Positions 1-8,504 of a stretch of 40,732 bases of DNA are shown one piece after another; the stretch's first letter is position 1; each line of letters begins with the position of its first letter. A program made the position numbers and the translations under genes. A model generated the notes under the pieces. It was not told the DNA's origin. It was given only the letters and a program-made list of their open reading frames with translations, and did no database searches. This DNA comes from Candidatus Polarisedimenticolia bacterium (GTDB lineage: Bacteria; Acidobacteriota; Polarisedimenticolia; Gp22-AA2): positions 1-40,732 of the forward strand of contig DASYUH010000087.1 in the NCBI GenBank assembly GCA_036001465.1. Direction: 5' to 3'.

Positions 1-2
1 TC

Positions 3-788
3 AATGTGGGCGCCATCGTAGGTCTCTCACCGAACCTGAAGCCCGTGGCCGATCTCCTGGGAGTGGACGAGGCGACTGTCCAGACGGTCCTCGCGAGCTG
101 GGGGCCCGGCAAGTTCGACGCCGAGCTGTTTCTCGACGGCAAGGCGTTCCAGCCCGACGGCCGGAGCGCGGCAACGCTGATCCCACCGGCGTTCGGCCTC
201 GCCGGCGTCAATCTGCACACATGGACCGGCTATGGATCGGTCACGTACTGGAACACCTTCGTCGCCAACCTCGAGATGCACGGAAAGGGGACGTTCTACG
301 ACCCGCGCCTCGACGACGCGGTTCAGTTCCCCGTCGCGGCGCGGGCGGGATTCGGCAACGTGCGCAACGATCCCGATCTGATCACGCCAAAGCTCGCTCC
401 CCTGCACCTGTACCAACTCGCGATCCCCGCTCCTTCACCTCGCAAGGGCAGCTTTGACCGCGAGGCTGCCACGCGCGGCCGGGTCGTGTTCAACGGCCCG
501 GGTCGGTGCGCTTCGTGCCACGTTCCGCCGTTGTTCACCGAGCCTGGCTGGAACATGCACACCCCGGAAGAGATCGGCATCGATGCGTTCCAGGCCGAGC
601 GGGCGCCCGACCGGCGTTACCGCACCGCCCCGCTCAAGGGACTGTGGACGCATACGAAAGGTGGCTTCTTCCATGACGGCCGTTTCGCGACGCTCGGGGA
701 TGTCGTCAATCACTATGACGGATTTCTTCGGCTCGGACTGAGCGACGGGCAGAAGCACGACCTGATCGAATACCTGAAGTCCCTCTAG
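3..788 (+). CDS. c-type cytochrome, di-heme peroxidase/MauG-like, C-terminal part
   Basis: The reading frame is already open at the window edge, so the true start lies upstream; the GTG at position 6 is probably internal. About 262 codons are visible. A single haem-binding CASCH motif (CxxCH) is encoded at 507-521, preceded by the Arg/Gly context usual for class I c haems. Near the C-terminus, a run with RTAPLKGLW and FFHDGRFATL and then NHYD matches the conserved end of bacterial di-haem cytochrome c peroxidase/MauG-type proteins, where the second haem domain and an aromatic loop sit. The first haem would lie in the missing N-terminal part. Such proteins are periplasmic and reduce peroxide or oxidise partner proteins; which one applies here cannot be told. 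It is followed 44 bases later by a flavoprotein gene on the same strand. Confidence 0.75.
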   Translation, partial: NVGAIVGLSPNLKPVADLLGVDEATVQTVLASWGPGKFDAELFLDGKAFQPDGRSAATLIPPAFGLAGVNLHTWTGYGSVTYWNTFVANLEMHGKGTFYDPRLDDAVQFPVAARAGFGNVRNDPDLITPKLAPLHLYQLAIPAPSPRKGSFDREAATRGRVVFNGPGRCASCHVPPLFTEPGWNMHTPEEIGIDAFQAERAPDRRYRTAPLKGLWTHTKGGFFHDGRFATLGDVVNHYDGFLRLGLSDGQKHDLIEYLKSL

Positions 789-832
789 AGGGCTATGATC
801 TCGCGGTTTCCCGGTCGAGGAGGCAGAGGACC

Positions 833-2026
833 ATGCCGAACACCAAATACCTGATCGTCGGGGGCGGCATGGCCGCGGACGCCGCCCTCCACGGAATCCG
901 CGAGCGCGATCGCAGCGGCTCGATCGGTCTGATCGGCTCCGAGCCGCATCCTCCCTACAACCGCCCGCCGCTGTCCAAGGGTCTTTGGAAAGACAGGCCC
1001 CTGGAGAGCATCTGGCGCAAGAACGACGATCTGGGTGTGACGTTCCACCTGGGGCGGCGAGCCCGGCAGCTGGATGTCCAGACCAAGGGGGTCACCGATG
1101 ACCAGGGGACCGTCCATACCTTCGACAAGCTGCTGCTGGCCATGGGCGCCACACCGCGCCGTTTGTCGTTCGGTGCCGAGCAGGTCATCTACTTTCGCAC
1201 CCTGGACGATTACCGACGGCTGCGCGACCTGACGGAGCAGGGCCGACGGTTCGCGATCATTGGCGGCGGGTTCATCGGCTCCGAGGTGGCGGCCGCGCTG
1301 GCGATGAACGGCAAGGAAGTCGTGCTCGCCTTTCCCGGCGAGGGCATCGGCAGCCGTGTGTTTCCGTCCGATCTCGCCAGATTCTTGAACGACTACTACA
1401 GCCAGAAGGGGGTCGAGGTCCTGGCCGGGACGTCCGTGGTCGGCATGGAAGCGCGCCAGGAAAGGTCCATGCTGAGAATTCGCAACGCTCAGGACGGGAG
1501 CGAGCGGGAAGTCCGGGTCGAGGGCGTAGTGGCCGGGATCGGCGTCCAGCCTAACATCGAGCTCGCCCAGGCGGCCGGGCTGAAGGTTGAAAACGGCATT
1601 CGGGTGGATGCTTCCCTGCGCAGCAGCCATCCGGACATCTACGCGGCGGGAGACGTGGCCAGCTTTCATAATCCCGCGCTGGGCCAGTGGCTGCGCGTCG
1701 AGCACGAGGATAATGCCAATACGATGGGCGGAATGGCAGGCCGGGCCATGGCGGGCGAGACGGTCTCTTATGACCACCTCCCGTCGTTTTATTCGGATCT
1801 CTTCGAGCTCGGATACGAAGCCGTCGGTGAAGTTGACGCGCGTTTGGAGACGGTGGCGGACTGGAAAGAGCCCTACCGTGAGGGCGTGATCTACTATCTG
1901 AGAGCCGGCCGGGTGAGAGGCGTGCTCCTGTGGAACGTCTGGGAGCAAGTAGACGCGGCCCGGCGGCTCATCGCAGAGCCTGGCCCGTTCGTGGCCGCGG
2001 ACCTCAAGGGGCGGCTGCCGGCCTAA
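833..2026 (+). CDS. FAD/NAD(P)-dependent oxidoreductase (AIF / ferredoxin-reductase-like)
   Basis: A 397-residue two-dinucleotide-binding-domain flavoprotein. The FAD-binding glycine motif (IVGGG) is at residues 8-12, a second Rossmann motif for NAD(P)H (IIGGGFIGSE) at about 142-151, and the C-terminal FAD motif AAGDVA at about 271-276. PYNRPPLSKG near residue 42 is typical of the rubredoxin/ferredoxin reductase and apoptosis-inducing-factor group. The last 90 residues form the AIF-type C-terminal domain. The expected reaction is NAD(P)H-dependent electron transfer to a small iron-sulfur protein or quinone; the partner is not encoded alongside. The ATG at 833 is preceded by GAGGAGG at 817-823. 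The stop codon directly abuts the stop of the convergent antiporter gene, with no spacer. Confidence 0.85.
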   Translation: MPNTKYLIVGGGMAADAALHGIRERDRSGSIGLIGSEPHPPYNRPPLSKGLWKDRPLESIWRKNDDLGVTFHLGRRARQLDVQTKGVTDDQGTVHTFDKLLLAMGATPRRLSFGAEQVIYFRTLDDYRRLRDLTEQGRRFAIIGGGFIGSEVAAALAMNGKEVVLAFPGEGIGSRVFPSDLARFLNDYYSQKGVEVLAGTSVVGMEARQERSMLRIRNAQDGSEREVRVEGVVAGIGVQPNIELAQAAGLKVENGIRVDASLRSSHPDIYAAGDVASFHNPALGQWLRVEHEDNANTMGGMAGRAMAGETVSYDHLPSFYSDLFELGYEAVGEVDARLETVADWKEPYREGVIYYLRAGRVRGVLLWNVWEQVDAARRLIAEPGPFVAADLKGRLPA

Positions 2027-4084
2027 TCAGCCACCGGTACCCGGGGTCGATCGAGGCGGCGTGCTCGTTGCAAGAAGTTCCCGGGCGCTCTTCCGCTGGA
2101 AGGCGTCTCCCAGGAGGAAGACGTCGTCACCGGCCTGCAGCTCTTCGTCGGGAGAGGGGTTCACGACCCGCTGCCCTCCGCGCCCGATGGCGACGACGCT
2201 CGCCCCGGTGCGGCTGCGGATCTCGAGCTCGCGGATGCGCCGACCGAGCGCACGCGCCGCGGCCGGGATCGAGACTCTTTCGAGTTCCATCTCGTGTGGC
2301 AGGTCGTAAAGCGGTGCGGGCTGGTCTCCATGCTGAGCGGCGATGGAGTCGATGGGGGCATGGAACGCCAGGGCGGCCCGTTCGTAGAGTGCGGCGACGG
2401 GTCGCCACGCGAACACCGTGGCTCCCGTGAGCACCAGCAGCAGGGCCACCAGCGCGGGCCAAGGTGGGAGGATGGCGGAGCTGAGCAGCAGGACGACGAT
2501 CGTGATGCCGATGCTGCCGGCAAGAATCACCGTGGTAGAGATGATCGCCCGGCTCGTGTCGGCCTGCTCGTGGGGCTCGCGCCGGGGAACGCTCATTCCG
2601 GCCAGGACCGTGCCCAGGGCCCTCAGGTTGCGGAACGCCACCACCAGAACGGGCAGGCTCAGGACGAGCGCCGATCCCCAGAGGAACGTCCGCTCCCCTC
2701 CGAGCCAGTCTGGAAATCGCGCGAGCGAGACACTCATCTTCGGCCAGGCGGCCCGGGCCGAAAGGAACACGGCCATGATGATGCCCATGTTCATGAGCAG
2801 TCGCAGGGCGAGGCGGCGGAGCAGACGGGCGCCGGCGGGAGGTTCGGTCGACTCCCCCAGGCGCCGGACGTGTGTGCCATAGAGCTCGATGGCGGCGAGG
2901 ACGCTCCTCGGGGCGGTGCGTTGGAGCGCTCCGGCGAACGGGTCGGACCAGCGCATCATGTACGGCGTGAGAAACGTCGTGATCGCCGAGACGCAGACCA
3001 CGATCGGGTAGAGGAACTCTCCCGTCACGCGCAGCGAGATGCCCAGGGCGGCGATGATGAACGAGAACTCGCCGATCTGCGCCAGCCCCATCCCCACACG
3101 CAGAGACGTCCGGATGTCGCGCCCGCAGAGCAGGGCGCCCAGGGCGCACGTGAGGACCTTCCCCACCACGATCGCCAGGCTGATGGCCACGATGGGAACG
3201 GCGTGGGTGCCGATCAGGCGGGGATCGATCAGCAGCCCGATCGCCACGAAGAACACGGCGCTGAACATGTGACGGATCGGCTCGGTGAGGCCCTGCACCC
3301 GGCCGCTCTCCCGGGACTCCGCGATGAGCGCGCCGATGATGAAGGCGCCCAGAGCGACGCTGTAGCCGAGCTTGGCGGAGAGCAGCGACACGCCGAAACA
3401 GAGACCGAGCACCGAGATGAGGAGCATCTCATCGCGCCGAAGTCGGGCGATGGCGCTCAGCAGAAGCGGAACGATCAGCAAACCCGGAAGCACCAGGATC
3501 CCCACGAAGGCGGCCAGGCGGCCGATGGTCAGCAGGATCTCCGCCGGATCGACGCGCCCCGACGTGGCGAAGCCGGTCAGGAAGGCAATCATGGCGATCC
3601 CGACCAGGTCCTCGACGATCAGGATGCCGAAGATGAGCTGGGAGGCCTCTTCCTTCGTCCGGCCGAGCTCCTGAAGGGCCTTGACGATGATCGTCGTGGA
3701 GGAAATGGCGATCATGGCCCCCAGGAACATGCTGTCGATCTCGCTCCATCCGAAGGCCCGCCCTATCGCGTACCCGGCGCCCAGCATCATCACGATCTCG
3801 AGCAGGGCCGCGAGCAGGGAGGCGACGCCCACGCGCCGCAGGCGACGCAGGCTGAATTCGAGACCGAGGGAGAACATGAGGAAGATGATCCCCAGCTCCG
3901 CCAGAGTCTCGATCGCCTTCTGGTCGGTGATCAGCGGAAAGGGAGGCGTGTGGGGCCCGATGATGATGCCGGCGATCATGTAGCCGAGCACCACGGGCTG
4001 CCGCAGCTTCTGGAAGACGACCGTCACGACACCCGCGACGATCATGACGACGGCGAGATCTTCCAGGAAGGTCAGCGTGTGCAT
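2027..4084 (-). CDS. Kef/CPA2-type cation:proton antiporter with C-terminal TrkA-C domain
   Basis: A 685-residue inner-membrane protein. Residues 1 to about 385 form the hydrophobic Na+/H+ exchanger fold of the CPA2 family, with the N-terminal signature VVLGYMIAGIIIGPHTPP at about 30-47 and FLMFSLGLEFSLRRLRR shortly after, as in KefB/KefC/RosB-like proteins. About 12 membrane segments are expected there. Further hydrophobic segments follow at about 425-560, which is longer than the simplest Kef proteins. The last 90 residues resemble a TrkA-C (RCK_C) regulatory domain, with VVAIGRGGQRVVNPSPDE then LQAGDDVFLLG. No TrkA-N nucleotide-binding domain is visible, so gating by NAD(H) or glutathione adducts is not supported. 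The likely role is K+ or Na+ efflux in exchange for protons. Confidence 0.85.
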   Translation of the reverse strand: MHTLTFLEDLAVVMIVAGVVTVVFQKLRQPVVLGYMIAGIIIGPHTPPFPLITDQKAIETLAELGIIFLMFSLGLEFSLRRLRRVGVASLLAALLEIVMMLGAGYAIGRAFGWSEIDSMFLGAMIAISSTTIIVKALQELGRTKEEASQLIFGILIVEDLVGIAMIAFLTGFATSGRVDPAEILLTIGRLAAFVGILVLPGLLIVPLLLSAIARLRRDEMLLISVLGLCFGVSLLSAKLGYSVALGAFIIGALIAESRESGRVQGLTEPIRHMFSAVFFVAIGLLIDPRLIGTHAVPIVAISLAIVVGKVLTCALGALLCGRDIRTSLRVGMGLAQIGEFSFIIAALGISLRVTGEFLYPIVVCVSAITTFLTPYMMRWSDPFAGALQRTAPRSVLAAIELYGTHVRRLGESTEPPAGARLLRRLALRLLMNMGIIMAVFLSARAAWPKMSVSLARFPDWLGGERTFLWGSALVLSLPVLVVAFRNLRALGTVLAGMSVPRREPHEQADTSRAIISTTVILAGSIGITIVVLLLSSAILPPWPALVALLLVLTGATVFAWRPVAALYERAALAFHAPIDSIAAQHGDQPAPLYDLPHEMELERVSIPAAARALGRRIRELEIRSRTGASVVAIGRGGQRVVNPSPDEELQAGDDVFLLGDAFQRKSARELLATSTPPRSTPGTGG

Positions 4085-4324
4085 AGGTCGTGTGCCCCTG
4101 TGGCCAGTCAGGTTGGCTGCGAGTCCACTTTAGGGGGCGCCGGCAGGATCCGTCAACGGGCCCTGTCGCGAGCGCATGCGCCGTCAGGGGTCGGGCTTGG
4201 CGAGGATGTGGGGGTGCGAGGCTTCAGATGACCCGGGCAGTCTCGCGATTCCGGTTTCCAACCAGTCTCGAGTTCGAGGGATTCGATCACGTGCGGTCGG
4301 GACTCTCTCGGTCCCCGCGCCAGG

Positions 4325-7300
4325 TCAGGGCGGGGTCGGGCACGGCGCCCCGTTCGGGATCGCCACTCCGGACGACGCGAACCCGGGCGGGCTCTCGGCG
4401 CAGTCGGACTCTCCGCTGACCAGGTAGAAGAACGCTCTCCCCGGAGCGGGCGCCGCCGGGTCGGTGCTCGTCTGCGCCCCGTCCCCCGCCGCGTCGGCGC
4501 TCTCGAAGCAGATCGTGTCGTACACGGCGCCGGGCAACCGGCTGGCGAGCATCTGCGCCGGGATCGTCCCGCGGTAGGTGTTGGAATGGGTGGCGCCCGC
4601 ACCCCCGCTCCCCGACCACGACAGGACCGCCTGGCTCGTGAACAGGATCGGGTCGGGAGCGCCCGGCACCGGAACGGTGTGGGTGCACCCCAGGGCGCCG
4701 CAGAGATCGATCGTGCAGGCGTCGCCGTCGTCGCAGGTCACGGGTGGGAAGCGGCACTGGTGCGTCGCCTCGTCGCACACGTCTTCCGTGCACGGATCGC
4801 CGTCGTCGCACGCCCCCGGGCAGCCGCCGCCCGCGGCGGCGGCGAGGTTCCAAAGGCTCGCGCGCGAGGTCAGCACGGCGATGGCGACGTCGCCGGTGCC
4901 CCCGACGTAGCCGCGCGACGCGACGCACGGATCGGGCGAGGCGACGCCCGGGACGCCTGAGCAGTCGGGCACGAGCACCGGCGCGCCGCCGTCCTCCGAG
5001 CGGAAGACGGCGATCGACGCGGGCGTCAGCCCGGCAACCAGCGACGCGTCGATGGTGAAGGTGATCGCGAGCGGGTTGGCGGCGGTCGTTCCCGCCGTGG
5101 CGGTGATCTCCACTTGCTGGCCGAGGAACTGATATCCGGACGGCGCCGACGCCGACGCGGTGCTCTCGGCGATCGTCACCTCGCCGCCGCCCGCGCCGGG
5201 TGGCACCGCGACCGTGGTCTCGACGGGATCGGCGGCGGTGGGGCCGGCGGACGCCGGGTCGGTCGTCGCGGTGCCGCCGGCCGGACCCAGGGAGACCGAC
5301 GTCGCGTCGGGCGCGGCGGCGCCCCCCTGCGGGACGGCGACGTGCGAGGGATACGACCACAGGCCCGCGCCCAGTGCATTCCTCGCCCTCACGGTGAAGG
5401 TGTACGGCACCCCGTTGACCAGGCCGTCGAGCGGCACCGTCGTGAGCGACGCGCTGACCCCGATCTGGATGGCGCCGGGCTCCGCCTGGACGGTGTACTG
5501 GGTGACGGGGCTGCCGCCGTTCCATGCGGGCGGCGTCCACGACACGAGCGCCATCTGATCGCCGGCCGCGGCGACGACGTTGCGCGGCTGGCCCGGAGGC
5601 CCCGGCGGGAGCGTGAGGATCTCGGCGCCCTGCAGGCTGGCGCTCCCGCTGAACCCTCCGGCGACCAGCACCCGCGCGTCCAGTAACGTCGTCGCCGTGT
5701 GCCCGTCGCGCGTGACGCTCAGGTTGGCCGTCGGCGTCCAGGTGTACGCGATCGGGTCGAAGATTTCGGCGCTCGCCATCCGCCCGCTGCCGCTGTGCCC
5801 ACCGGCAAGCAGCACGCGGCCGTCGAGCAGGAGCGTCGCGGTATGCCGGACGCGCGGCCAAATCGTCGAGCCGGCGGAGGCGAACCCGTCGTTCGCCGGC
5901 TCGTAGACCTCGGCGGTCCTGAGAACGTCGGACTCTCCATACCCGCCGACGATCAGCACGTGGCCGTCGTACAGGAGCGTGGCGGTGTGCCCGGCGCGCG
6001 CGATGGCCATGGAGCCGGTCGGGCTCCACGCCCCGGTTTTCGGGTCGTAGATCTCGGCGCTGGCGAGCGGCTCGAAGGTCGTCTCGTCCCAGCCGCCGGT
6101 CACCAGGATCTTGCCGTCCAGGAGGAGCGTCGCGGTGTGGGAATCGCGGCCGGTGGCGAGGCTGCCGGTCGGCGCCCAGGCCCCGGCCGCCGGCGCATAC
6201 AGCTCCGACCCGGTGAGCGAGACGTACGGCCCCTGATCGAGCCCGGCGGCGACGAGGACGCGGCCGTCGTCGAGGAGGGTCGACGTGTGCGAGTCGCGCG
6301 CCTCGGACATCGGCCCGGCGGCCGACCAGTGCCCGGCGGCGGGGCTGAACAGGCGTGCGTCCGCGATCGAGGTCCCCGCCGCGTCGCTGTACCCGCCCGT
6401 GACCAGCACCCGCCCGTCGGCGAGCCGCGTCGCGGCGTGCGACATCCGCCCCTCGGTCATGTCCCCCGCCGCCGTCCAGCCGTTGCTCGAGGGCGTGTAC
6501 CTCTCGGCAGCGGCGGTGGTGCCGCCGAGGAGCGCGCTGTCGCCGCCTGCGACGAGGACGTCGCCCGTGCCGAGGAGCGTCGCGGTGTGGTACGAACGGT
6601 CGGCCGCCATGTTGGCGGCCGGCGACCACGACTCGGGAAACGCGCCATACAGGTCCGCGGTGGCCTCGAATCGGCCGCCGGCGGCCAGGACCGAGCCGTC
6701 GGCGAGGAGCGTCGCGGCGTGATCGGCCCGGCCGCCGCCCAGGCTGCCCGCCGGCGACCACGCGCCGGTCGCCGGGTCGTACAGCAGCGTCGTCGCCAGC
6801 GGCGGGCCGCTGATCGGCGCACCGCCGGCGGCGAGCACCCGGCCGTCCGGCCGCAGCGTCGCGGTCAGGCCGTAGCACGCCGTCCCCAACCCGCCGGTCG
6901 GGGACCACTGGTTCGTCGCCGGGTCGTAGATCTCGGCGGACTGCAGGGGCGCCCCCTGCCCGTAGCCCCCCGCGACCAGGACCCGCCCGTCGGCCAGGAG
7001 CGTCATGGCGTGGTGGTAGCGGCCGTTGGCCATCGTCCCCGCGGCGGACCATGTGCCGGTGGTTGGGTTGAACACCTCCGCCGAGGCCAGAGGGATTCCC
7101 GCCCCGGGGCCGCCGGAGACCAGGACCCGGCCGTCGTCGAGCAGGACGGCGCGGTGGTAGGTGCGCGCCGTCGCCATGTTCCCGACCGACTGCCACAGCC
7201 CGGTCGCCGGGTCGTACACCTCCGACGACGCGAGCTGACCGGTGTTGCCGTTGCCGCCGCACACCAGGACGCGCCCGTCGAGGAGCCGCACGGCGGCGTG

Positions 7301-7801
7301 CCCGTTGCGCGCCGCGACCATGCTCGCCCCCGGCGACCAGGAGCCGCTCGCCGGGTCGTACAGCTCGACGGTGGCGTAGCGACCAGGAAGCGCGCTGTTG
7401 AACCCGCCCGTGACCAGCACCCGCCCGTCGGCCAGGAGGGTCGCCGTGTGCTCGGACCGCGCCGACGCCAGGCTGCCGGTCGCCGCCCACGAGCGCGACG
7501 CCGGGTCGTACGCCTCGGCGGTCGCCGTCGTCGTCTGCGGGCCGTCCCTGCCGCCGGTCGCGAGCGCCCGTCCGTCGGCGAGGGTGGTCAGCGTGAAGTA
7601 CGCCCGGGCGGAGACCATCCTTTTGGTGCCGCCCCAGGCGTCGGCGGCGAGCGCGGGCGCCGCGGCGGCGGAGAGGGAGAGCACCGCGAGCGCGACGCGC
7701 GCGGCGGCCGCGGCAGGGGCGGCACGCCGGGAGGCGTGCGCGGGCGTGGGGCCGGAGCCGAGGGCAATGGACGGGGTGGCGGACTGCATGTTTGGCACCA
7801 T
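4325..7801 (-). CDS. secreted Kelch-repeat propeller protein with FN3 and Cys-rich C-terminal domains
   Basis: 1158 residues. After a basic N-terminus a hydrophobic run ends in PALAADA, giving a convincing signal peptide of about 53 residues. I count 14 Kelch-like units between residues about 65 and 700, each with a core like HTATLLxDGRVLVxGG followed by an aspartate/tryptophan strand such as YDPATGxWSPTG. That is enough for two propellers. A fibronectin type III module follows (PGPPGQPRNVVA... to ...YTFTVRARNALG). The C-terminus has a cysteine-rich repeat built on CDDGDPCTEDVC / CDDGDACTIDLC, seen in large surface proteins of soil bacteria. An outer surface or secreted adhesion/carbohydrate-binding role is plausible but not shown. 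The start at 7801 lacks a clear Shine-Dalgarno; ATG at 7789 is an alternative. It is divergent from the small-peptide operon. Confidence 0.8.
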   Translation of the reverse strand: MVPNMQSATPSIALGSGPTPAHASRRAAPAAAAARVALAVLSLSAAAAPALAADAWGGTKRMVSARAYFTLTTLADGRALATGGRDGPQTTTATAEAYDPASRSWAATGSLASARSEHTATLLADGRVLVTGGFNSALPGRYATVELYDPASGSWSPGASMVAARNGHAAVRLLDGRVLVCGGNGNTGQLASSEVYDPATGLWQSVGNMATARTYHRAVLLDDGRVLVSGGPGAGIPLASAEVFNPTTGTWSAAGTMANGRYHHAMTLLADGRVLVAGGYGQGAPLQSAEIYDPATNQWSPTGGLGTACYGLTATLRPDGRVLAAGGAPISGPPLATTLLYDPATGAWSPAGSLGGGRADHAATLLADGSVLAAGGRFEATADLYGAFPESWSPAANMAADRSYHTATLLGTGDVLVAGGDSALLGGTTAAAERYTPSSNGWTAAGDMTEGRMSHAATRLADGRVLVTGGYSDAAGTSIADARLFSPAAGHWSAAGPMSEARDSHTSTLLDDGRVLVAAGLDQGPYVSLTGSELYAPAAGAWAPTGSLATGRDSHTATLLLDGKILVTGGWDETTFEPLASAEIYDPKTGAWSPTGSMAIARAGHTATLLYDGHVLIVGGYGESDVLRTAEVYEPANDGFASAGSTIWPRVRHTATLLLDGRVLLAGGHSGSGRMASAEIFDPIAYTWTPTANLSVTRDGHTATTLLDARVLVAGGFSGSASLQGAEILTLPPGPPGQPRNVVAAAGDQMALVSWTPPAWNGGSPVTQYTVQAEPGAIQIGVSASLTTVPLDGLVNGVPYTFTVRARNALGAGLWSYPSHVAVPQGGAAAPDATSVSLGPAGGTATTDPASAGPTAADPVETTVAVPPGAGGGEVTIAESTASASAPSGYQFLGQQVEITATAGTTAANPLAITFTIDASLVAGLTPASIAVFRSEDGGAPVLVPDCSGVPGVASPDPCVASRGYVGGTGDVAIAVLTSRASLWNLAAAAGGGCPGACDDGDPCTEDVCDEATHQCRFPPVTCDDGDACTIDLCGALGCTHTVPVPGAPDPILFTSQAVLSWSGSGGAGATHSNTYRGTIPAQMLASRLPGAVYDTICFESADAAGDGAQTSTDPAAPAPGRAFFYLVSGESDCAESPPGFASSGVAIPNGAPCPTPP

Positions 7802-7821
7802 GCCGAATAGTACGCATTCGG

Positions 7822-7866
7822 GACCCCGGAGGGGTCAGGGCGGTTTCACTGGGTGGACCGCGGTCC
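7822..7866. promoter_or_regulatory. paired inverted repeats in the divergent spacer
   Basis: Between the Kelch gene and the peptide operon lie a short inverted repeat, GACCCC-GGA-GGGGTC (7822-7836), and a perfect 12-base palindrome, GGACCGCGGTCC (7855-7866). A further palindrome, GGAGATCTCC, is at 7963-7972. They could be operator sites for the divergent promoters. In DNA this GC-rich, short palindromes also occur by chance, so this is only a candidate. I could not identify a convincing -35/-10 pair in the spacer. Confidence 0.25.
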
Positions 7867-8031
7867 GGCCCGGTCCCGATCGCCCTCCGGCGGGTGGGGC
7901 GGTCACCAGCACCCGCGCGCTCCTATCGAGCCTCGTTCCGTGGTTCCCCTCGTCGCGATTCAGGAGATCTCCGGATAGGCGGCGCTTCCGGTCGGGTCTA
8001 GGCTGCCAGCAGGTGAAAGGAGGTGATTCGA

Positions 8032-8181
8032 ATGGCGAAGAAGATCCATCTCGAGATCGAGGTGCTCGAGGAGCGGATCGCGCCGAGCGGTCTCGGCAAC
8101 CCGGGCAACAACAACCCGCCGCTCAACAACACGAACAATCCGGGCAACGAGGGCACGGGCGGTCAGGTTTCGACTCCCTGA
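8032..8181 (+). CDS. LEERIAP-leader small peptide 1 (49 aa)
   Basis: A 49-codon gene with an almost ideal ribosome-binding site (AAAGGAGGTGA, 8015-8025) six bases before the ATG. Residues 1-19 are a charged, helix-prone leader ending in the motif IEVLEERIAPS (residues 9-19). The tail (20-49) has a completely different composition, dominated by Asn, Gly and Pro, with PGNE at 37-40 and no Cys. The next two small genes repeat the same leader and the PGN[EQ] element with otherwise unrelated tails, which is how families of precursor peptides behave. There is no signal peptide, so export must use a dedicated route; the PqqD-M50-HlyD gene downstream is the obvious candidate. The N-terminal motif also recalls the LExRxxP-type N-terminal motifs of planctomycete surface proteins. 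The function is unknown. Confidence 0.8.
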   Translation: MAKKIHLEIEVLEERIAPSGLGNPGNNNPPLNNTNNPGNEGTGGQVSTP

Positions 8182-8196
8182 AGCGCGCAACGCTTC
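8180..8196 (+). other. intercistronic hairpin after peptide 1
   Basis: GAAGCG-CGCAA-CGCTTC forms a perfect 6-bp stem that begins inside the stop codon of peptide 1. It is not followed by a T-run, so it looks more like an RNA-processing or stability element than an intrinsic terminator. Confidence 0.4.
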
Positions 8197-8242
8197 CAGC
8201 GAATTCTGACGAATGACCGTGGAGCAAGAAAGGAGAGACACG

Positions 8243-8404
8243 ATGGATCTTCACGATCTGAAAGTCGAAGAACTCGAGGAACGGATCGCGCCCGACAGCA
8301 TCAACGGTGTTCCCGGCGAGAGCAACGGAAATCCCGGGAACGAAGTATCCAACGGTTCCTCGCCGCAGCCGTCGAGCCACACGGCGGACTCGCACGGCAA
8401 CTGA
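8243..8404 (+). CDS. LEERIAP-leader small peptide 2 (53 aa)
   Basis: A 53-codon gene. I choose the ATG at 8243, eight bases after AAAGGAGA (8230-8237). A longer frame from 8213 exists, but it would run through this ribosome-binding site and add residues with no counterpart in the sister peptides. The leader reads VEELEERIAPD (residues 8-18), the same motif as in the genes on either side. The tail (19-53) is Gly/Asn/Ser/Pro-rich and contains PGNE at 31-34, then a His- and Ser-containing end; there is no Cys. It lies 61 bases after peptide 1. It is probably a substrate of the downstream PqqD-M50-HlyD protein; the mature form and activity are unknown. Confidence 0.8.
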   Translation: MDLHDLKVEELEERIAPDSINGVPGESNGNPGNEVSNGSSPQPSSHTADSHGN

Positions 8405-8436
8405 AGCAGAAGGGCGACGGCTCGTCGCGACGCGCG

Positions 8437-8482
8437 GCGGGCCGCCGCCCGCATCATGCCGCCCGGCCGTCGTGCCGGGTGG
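8437..8482 (+). other. two tandem hairpins between peptides 2 and 3
   Basis: GCGGGC-CGCC-GCCCGC occupies 8437-8452. A second, longer stem at 8459-8482 pairs CCGCCCGGC with GCCGGGTGG (one G-U pair). The second stem ends directly before the AAGGGAGGTGA ribosome-binding site of peptide 3, so it could influence its translation or mark an mRNA cleavage point. There is no T-tract. Confidence 0.4.
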
Positions 8483-8504
8483 TCGCCAAGGGAGGTGACG
8501 GAGA

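Noticed and set aside
2294-4231. A 645-codon plus-strand frame across the antiporter gene
   Set aside because: Antisense to a clear CPA2 antiporter; its product is a Glu/Gln/Arg/His-rich mirror of hydrophobic codons.
5699-7810. A 703-codon plus-strand frame across the Kelch gene
   Set aside because: Antisense shadow with repetitive Arg/Pro/Gly content mirroring the Kelch repeats.
4287-7817. A 1176-codon open frame on the same strand as, and offset from, the Kelch gene
   Set aside because: It is a GC-rich shadow: Arg/Pro/Gly/Ala-rich low-complexity product with no hydrophobic core, while the other frame has regular Kelch repeats and a signal peptide.
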